In this document: positions 38,376-42,116 of the stretch, in pieces
Layout: each line of letters starts with the position of its first letter
How positions within the stretch are numbered: the stretch's first letter is position 1
Assembly (NCBI GenBank): GCA_051003795.1
Contig: JBPCKZ010000143.1
Location: 1 to 42,116, forward strand
DNA: 42,116 nt
Direction of reading: 5' to 3'
Origin: JALYXS01 sp051003795
GTDB lineage: Bacteria > Acidobacteriota > Terriglobia > Bryobacterales > Bryobacteraceae
The notes under the pieces: generated by a model
Told to the model about the DNA's origin: nothing
Database searches by the model: none
What the model saw: only the letters and a program-made list of their open reading frames with translations
Position numbers and translations under genes: made by a program

Positions 38376-40704
38376 ACTTAACGGCGACCCGCAGCTTGAT
38401 CGGCTCCGCCGCGTACGCGTTCTGCTGCCCAGCCGCGCGCGTTTCGATCGCGCCCGAAACGGCAATCGGCTGCTCGATCGCGGGCGCGTCCGGCTCGGCT
38501 TCGAGCGTAAAGCTGCGCTTGTCCTCGTTCTCGTTGATGAGAACGCCATTCAAGCCGACGTCGATCACGCGCACGCCTTTCGGTAAATTGCGCACGTCGA
38601 CGGGAACACGTCCGGCAAAATCGTTATTTCTTTGAATCGCGACTTCCACTTGCGCCTTGCCGCCGGGCCGCAGAACCACTTCTTTGGTAACGGCGGTCAT
38701 TTGAATATCGGGCGTCGGCATCAACGAAATCAGCTTCAATTTGTCGTCGGGGCTCGCCTGTTGTCCTTTATCGTCCGCAACAATCAGCGGCGCGGCTTGC
38801 GCGAGAGTGGCATTTGCGTCCGCGCTCAATAGCAACACGGTGCTGACTTGGCCCGGCTCGATCACGCCGTCGCTCGCATGGAATCCGGCTGGAAGATTTT
38901 TGATGGAAACGTGAATCGGCGCGTCATGATCGTCCAACCGCATGGCCGTGACGGTAAGTGGAATGCGCCCGCCCAGCGGCACATTGGGATTGCGCGGGTT
39001 CACGCTTAAACGGTAGCCGGGAGCGGGCTCGCGAATCGTCAAGCGGTACGAATAGTCGTCGCCCTTCAGTCCGCGAACGTCGCGCAGGCGAACGATATAG
39101 TCGCCGTCGGCCGGCGCCGTGAAGTGCAGGCGCGAATCTTTTCCGTAGCCCGGACCGCCATCGTCGTTGCGATACATCAGGTGGACGATGGGGAGGCCGT
39201 TCGGGGGAAACCGCTTGCCGGGAGGCGCGATCTCGACTTTATAGACCGGCTGATCGAGCGCGTGCGCTTCGGAGCTGGTATCGAAAAACGCAAGCCGCTG
39301 GCCTCCGAAAGAATCGAACGTGAAATCGTTATCGGGGCTAAGCGGCATTGCCGCAACTTGAATAATTTCGCTGCCGATCATCGCGTAATCGCCGGGCTTG
39401 AAACCGGCCGGGGACGTGATGCGAATGCCGGGGCCTGCTGAATCGTGATCGCGCAGAGTGGTTGAAGTTTCGAGGAGGCAGCGCACCGTGGCACGCTCGA
39501 TCGGCTTGCCGGCGGCGTCCAGTACGTCGACCAAGGAATCGAGCGGCGAACCGAGTCGCGCGGCGTTCACGTCGACGATCAGCTTCTGCCCCTTGCGCGC
39601 GTGAAACTTGAAATCGTTGTAGGAAGCGAACAGTTTCCCGTTGATTGTAACCGGCAGTTGAACCGGTTGCGGGTTGCTGCCCGCCGCCATGACCTCGGGT
39701 CCCTCGCCAATGGCGAGCCGCACGCGGTTGAAGGCCAAGCCGGCTTTTCCGTTGGGCCTGATCAGAATCGCATCCGGATCTTCCGGCGAAGGTTCCCCTT
39801 TGACGTCGATTTTGGCCGCGCCGAGATTGTAGCCTTGCAGCGCGATGGTAGCGGTCTTGCCGCGTTCGACACCGAGCGGAAACGCGGAAATCGCGATCGG
39901 CAGCTTGCCTACTTTTATACGATAAAAGTCCTTCGCCCCGCCGCTTTCTTCAAAGTCCGAAACGCGCACATAATAAGTCCCGGCCTTTTCGAATTTATGA
40001 GCGAACACGTTCGTATCGCGCCCGCCGGATTCGCCAAATTCTTTCACCAGTCTTTGATTCGAATCGTAAATGGAAACAACCGGCTGCAAGGCGGAGCCGA
40101 GCGTCTTCCCCGTATTCTCGAACACGAGTTGTTCGCCGGCGGTCGCCGCGATCTTGTAATAATCCACGTCGCCCGGTTTTGAAATCGTACCGACTAAGAT
40201 CGCCGGCAGGAACGTCTCGAATGCGTCTTCGGGCGTGTCGTTGGGCTCTTTATCGGGAGCTTCCCCGTAGTAAGGCTCAATAATGAATTTCGAAGCCGGC
40301 GTGGTTCCGAGCGGCGTTTGCAAGCGGAAGTTCACGGGACCGATCGCGGCTTCGGAACTAACCTCCAACTCGATGGTTACCTGGTTGCGCGGAGGCAGCG
40401 GCCCGAGATCGACGGTCGATAACGTGCCGTTCGAGCCGAGGCGCACATCGGATTCGTCGGGCAATTCTTTAACGTGCAGGATGCGCGCTTTTATGCCCGG
40501 TTCGCTCAGATAAATCGCGCTCGTTTTGGCAAGATTCAGGCCTTCGACGGTCAACTCCGCCGTGGTGCCGCGCGATACGCCCATGGGCGCGACGCTGCTA
40601 ATCACCGGCGGCGTGGTGCGGCTGCCGCTCGGCGATTCGGACTTGGCCGCGAACGCCACATTCGATACGGCGATAGAAGCTGCGAAGAACGCGATGAGTT
40701 TCAT
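38374..40704 (-). CDS. PPC (pre-peptidase C-terminal)-domain secreted protein
   Basis: Secreted protein of 776 residues: signal peptide (about 1-19, AFFAASIAVSNVAFA), an IPT/TIG-like domain near the N-terminus (PPVISSVAPMGVSRGTTAEL), then PPC-type beta-sandwich repeats (EPNDTPEDA...GDVDYYKIAATAGEQLVFE and AGTYYVRVSDFEESGGAKDFYRIKV; a second at DGDYIVRLRDVRGLKGDDYSYRLTI) and further Ig-like strands. PPC proteins of this kind sit beside cytochrome-WD40 proteins in Acidobacteriota and Planctomycetota and are thought to be part of extracellular polymer breakdown, but no enzymatic motif is present here. The gene starts 3 nt after the WD40 gene stop. Confidence 0.85.
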   Translation of the reverse strand: MKLIAFFAASIAVSNVAFAAKSESPSGSRTTPPVISSVAPMGVSRGTTAELTVEGLNLAKTSAIYLSEPGIKARILHVKELPDESDVRLGSNGTLSTVDLGPLPPRNQVTIELEVSSEAAIGPVNFRLQTPLGTTPASKFIIEPYYGEAPDKEPNDTPEDAFETFLPAILVGTISKPGDVDYYKIAATAGEQLVFENTGKTLGSALQPVVSIYDSNQRLVKEFGESGGRDTNVFAHKFEKAGTYYVRVSDFEESGGAKDFYRIKVGKLPIAISAFPLGVERGKTATIALQGYNLGAAKIDVKGEPSPEDPDAILIRPNGKAGLAFNRVRLAIGEGPEVMAAGSNPQPVQLPVTINGKLFASYNDFKFHARKGQKLIVDVNAARLGSPLDSLVDVLDAAGKPIERATVRCLLETSTTLRDHDSAGPGIRITSPAGFKPGDYAMIGSEIIQVAAMPLSPDNDFTFDSFGGQRLAFFDTSSEAHALDQPVYKVEIAPPGKRFPPNGLPIVHLMYRNDDGGPGYGKDSRLHFTAPADGDYIVRLRDVRGLKGDDYSYRLTIREPAPGYRLSVNPRNPNVPLGGRIPLTVTAMRLDDHDAPIHVSIKNLPAGFHASDGVIEPGQVSTVLLLSADANATLAQAAPLIVADDKGQQASPDDKLKLISLMPTPDIQMTAVTKEVVLRPGGKAQVEVAIQRNNDFAGRVPVDVRNLPKGVRVIDVGLNGVLINENEDKRSFTLEAEPDAPAIEQPIAVSGAIETRAAGQQNAYAAEPIKLRVAVK

Positions 40705-40707
40705 GAA

Positions 40708-42021
40708 CTACCTCTTTGCCAAATTTGTTTTGGGCACGCCGGGTGCATCATAGAACGCGAGCGATCCATCATAACGTCCGACGGCGAAGCGCTTGCCATC
40801 GGGCGCGAACTGCAGCGAAAGCACCCAATCGGGCTGCTTCGGATAATCTTCGATCTCGGTAAGGTCGTCCGCCTGAAAGGCCTTGACGGTTCTATCGGCG
40901 GCTGCCGAAACAAGCACCTTGCCATCCGGCGAATAAGCCAGCTTGAGGATCGCGTCTTCATGCGCTATCAGCGAATGCTCCAGCTTGCCGCCTTTTTCCT
41001 CGAGCTTCCATATGCGGATTGTTTTGTCCAGGCCGCCAGCCGCGAGGTACGGACCCGCGGGGCTGAGCGCGATGGTGTTCAACCCGTCGAGCGGTTCGCT
41101 CAACGTGTAGAGGCGTTTGCCCGTTGCCACGTCCCAAACTTTCACGGAGCGGTCCGCCGCGCCGGAGATCAGACGCGCGCCGTCGGGCGTGAACGCCAAA
41201 GCATAAACCGGTTCGATGTGATCCTTGAACGTGCGGATCTCCTTGCCGGTAGCGACGTCCCAGAGCTTGATCAGCTTGTCATAACTGGATGTTGCGACCG
41301 ACTTACCATCGGGAGCGAAGGCGACGGCGTAAATGCAATCGGAATGGCCCTTGATGGCGCGAAGCTCGACGCGCTTTTCGACATCCCAAATTTTGACTTG
41401 TCCCCATTGCGCGGGGAGGCCGCCCGCGGCGGCGAGGAGTTTGCCGTCCGTGGAAAATGCAACGGCGCGCACTTCGCCTTCATGGCCTTTCAATGTGGCG
41501 ATGGTCGTGCCCGTGGTTGGGTCCGCTAGCCGGACTTCCTGAAAAGTTCCGAGCGCCAGAACCTTGCCGTCCGGACTATAAGCGAGCGCGCCGATTTGAG
41601 CGTGTACGGGCGTCTTCGGCTCGATCTCCGGGATGGCCGGTTTGCGCAGGGTTGTAATCTCACCCGGCGCGGGCGGCTTGGCGCCGGAGTCGATCCAGTT
41701 CTTGACGATTTCGATTTCACCGGCGGCGAGCGGGGTGCCGCTCATCGGCATTTTAGGGGCGGCTTTGCCGGAAATCATCAGATACAGGCGGCTGTCGGCG
41801 CTCTTGCCGGGGACGATTACCGGTCCGTGGCTGCCGCCTTTCGAAAGGCCTTCGAAGGTAGAGAGATCGAGCTTGCTCATCTTCGCGGCCGACCCGTGGC
41901 AGCCGAAGCAATTGGCCTCGAAGATAGGAAAAACGTCTTTGGAGTAAGAGGGCGTGCCCGCGGCGCCAAGCGCCAGCGGGAAGACCAGCAGCAAGCGTCC
42001 CCATGATTGGGGACACGGCAC
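40708..42021 (-). CDS. Planctomycete-type cytochrome c / WD40 repeat protein (start uncertain)
   Basis: Exported protein of about 437 residues: a hydrophobic leader (GRLLLVFPLALGAAG), a PSCyt1-type cytochrome c domain (YSKDVFPIFEANCFGCHG with heme site CFGCH, and MPMSGTPLAAGEIEIVKNWIDSGA), then a seven-bladed WD40 propeller (blades ending IWDVEK, LWDVATGK, VWDVATGK, IWKLEE and similar). The role is unknown; in related phyla these proteins accompany secreted carbohydrate-active or DUF1549/DUF1553 systems. The N-terminus lies on repeat copy B: possible starts are TTG 42042, GTG 42021 and TTG 41994, and GTG 42021 is taken because it keeps an Arg before the hydrophobic stretch. Confidence 0.75.
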   Translation of the reverse strand: MPCPQSWGRLLLVFPLALGAAGTPSYSKDVFPIFEANCFGCHGSAAKMSKLDLSTFEGLSKGGSHGPVIVPGKSADSRLYLMISGKAAPKMPMSGTPLAAGEIEIVKNWIDSGAKPPAPGEITTLRKPAIPEIEPKTPVHAQIGALAYSPDGKVLALGTFQEVRLADPTTGTTIATLKGHEGEVRAVAFSTDGKLLAAAGGLPAQWGQVKIWDVEKRVELRAIKGHSDCIYAVAFAPDGKSVATSSYDKLIKLWDVATGKEIRTFKDHIEPVYALAFTPDGARLISGAADRSVKVWDVATGKRLYTLSEPLDGLNTIALSPAGPYLAAGGLDKTIRIWKLEEKGGKLEHSLIAHEDAILKLAYSPDGKVLVSAAADRTVKAFQADDLTEIEDYPKQPDWVLSLQFAPDGKRFAVGRYDGSLAFYDAPGVPKTNLAKR

Positions 42022-42116
42022 GCAAGAGTGCGCGCGCCACAACTAAGTTCTTCCAGGTTCAGCCGGTCCGTATAAATTGCCATGCCCACGGCGGCGTGGA
42101 TGTTCATCTCTTCCCA
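41877..42116 (-). CDS. 3' end of a HisA/HisF-like protein, read on into the neighbouring gene (partial)
   Basis: On the - strand the window edge enters mid-gene and reads WEEMNIHAAVGMAIYTDRLN then LEEL, resembling the C-terminal GxxVGKALYxGxIDLEEA segment of HisA-type phosphoribosyl isomerases. In the present sequence the frame has no stop there: it runs through repeat copy B and about 40 codons of the WD40 gene in another frame to TGA at 41877. The extra residues have no family similarity, so the original stop was probably lost or displaced when the repeat arrived. Gene identity is tentative because only about 24 residues are visible. Confidence 0.4.
   Translation of the reverse strand, partial: WEEMNIHAAVGMAIYTDRLNLEELSCGARTLACRVPNHGDACCWSSRWRLAPRARPLTPKTFFLSSRPIASAATGRPRR
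41997..42042 (+). repeat. Dispersed double-hairpin repeat, copy B
   Basis: First hairpin GTCCCCA-TGAT-TGGGGAC (41997-42014, perfect 7 bp), second CGCA-AGAG-TGCG (42021-42032), then CGCGCCACAA. The 32 nt at 42011-42042 match copy A (13-44) at 29 positions. The outer pair of the second stem is C-G here and G-C in copy A. The first hairpin differs in sequence from copy A but keeps the position and form of an inverted repeat. It covers the junction of the HisA-like gene end and the WD40 gene start. Confidence 0.7.

Noticed and set aside
1..42116. CRISPR arrays, IS elements, integrases, rRNA or replication origin
   Set aside because: No regularly spaced repeats, transposase or recombinase frames, rRNA segments or DnaA-box clusters were recognised.

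Overview
The window looks like a chromosomal segment of an Acidobacteriota member, most likely of the Solibacter/Bryobacter type. The evidence is the combination of a large TonB-dependent receptor with an N-terminal carboxypeptidase-regulatory-like domain, a PEP-CTERM protein, a planctomycete-like cytochrome c/WD40 protein next to a PPC-domain protein, a PQQ-type quinoprotein fused to cytochrome c, and high-GC coding sequence with frequent GTG/TTG starts. This placement is inferred from gene content; no rRNA is present. No phage, transposase, integrase or CRISPR array was seen.

Layout. 1-4054: a pseudopilin-like gene, cytidylate kinase, aspartate kinase, secG and tRNA-Leu(GAG), all on +. 4142-8992: a TonB receptor followed by a PHP/DUF3604-like gene broken by three frame changes. 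9004-11680: a GNAT acetyltransferase divergent from a dipeptidyl peptidase IV. 11694-13921: a compact extracytoplasmic-stress type module (two LTxxQ/Spy-like periplasmic proteins, an ECF sigma factor and a zinc-finger anti-sigma factor) with two matching ECF-type promoters. 13922-18489: a class II Fic AMPylase divergent from hpt-tatA/B-tatC, a small basic protein, a methyltransferase and tRNA-Ala(CGC). 18509-23470: a PEP-CTERM protein, a receptor-domain remnant, a quinoprotein dehydrogenase, a secreted unknown and a truncated metallophosphoesterase. 23489-33895: secA, a CHASE3 histidine kinase, then a + strand run of DUF2231-Rieske, site-2 protease, tilS, ftsH and a HAD phosphatase. 33817-42116: a - strand run of WD40/cytochrome, PPC protein, sugar isomerase, comEC and ada.

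Protein export is a theme: SecG, SecA, TatA/B, TatC and FtsH are all here. Housekeeping genes are intact, whereas accessory genes (PHP protein, metallophosphoesterase, receptor fragment) are decayed.

The observations most worth following up are: (1) a dispersed double-hairpin repeat at both ends of the window, whose two copies differ by a compensatory base-pair swap and which sits on gene starts; (2) the ECF sigma circuit, whose two promoters share -35, -10 and exact spacing to an ATG; (3) a tyrosine-rich motif shared by the cytoplasmic tails of the two adjacent Tat proteins; (4) several -10-like boxes placed 6-10 nt from start codons, suggesting leaderless transcripts.
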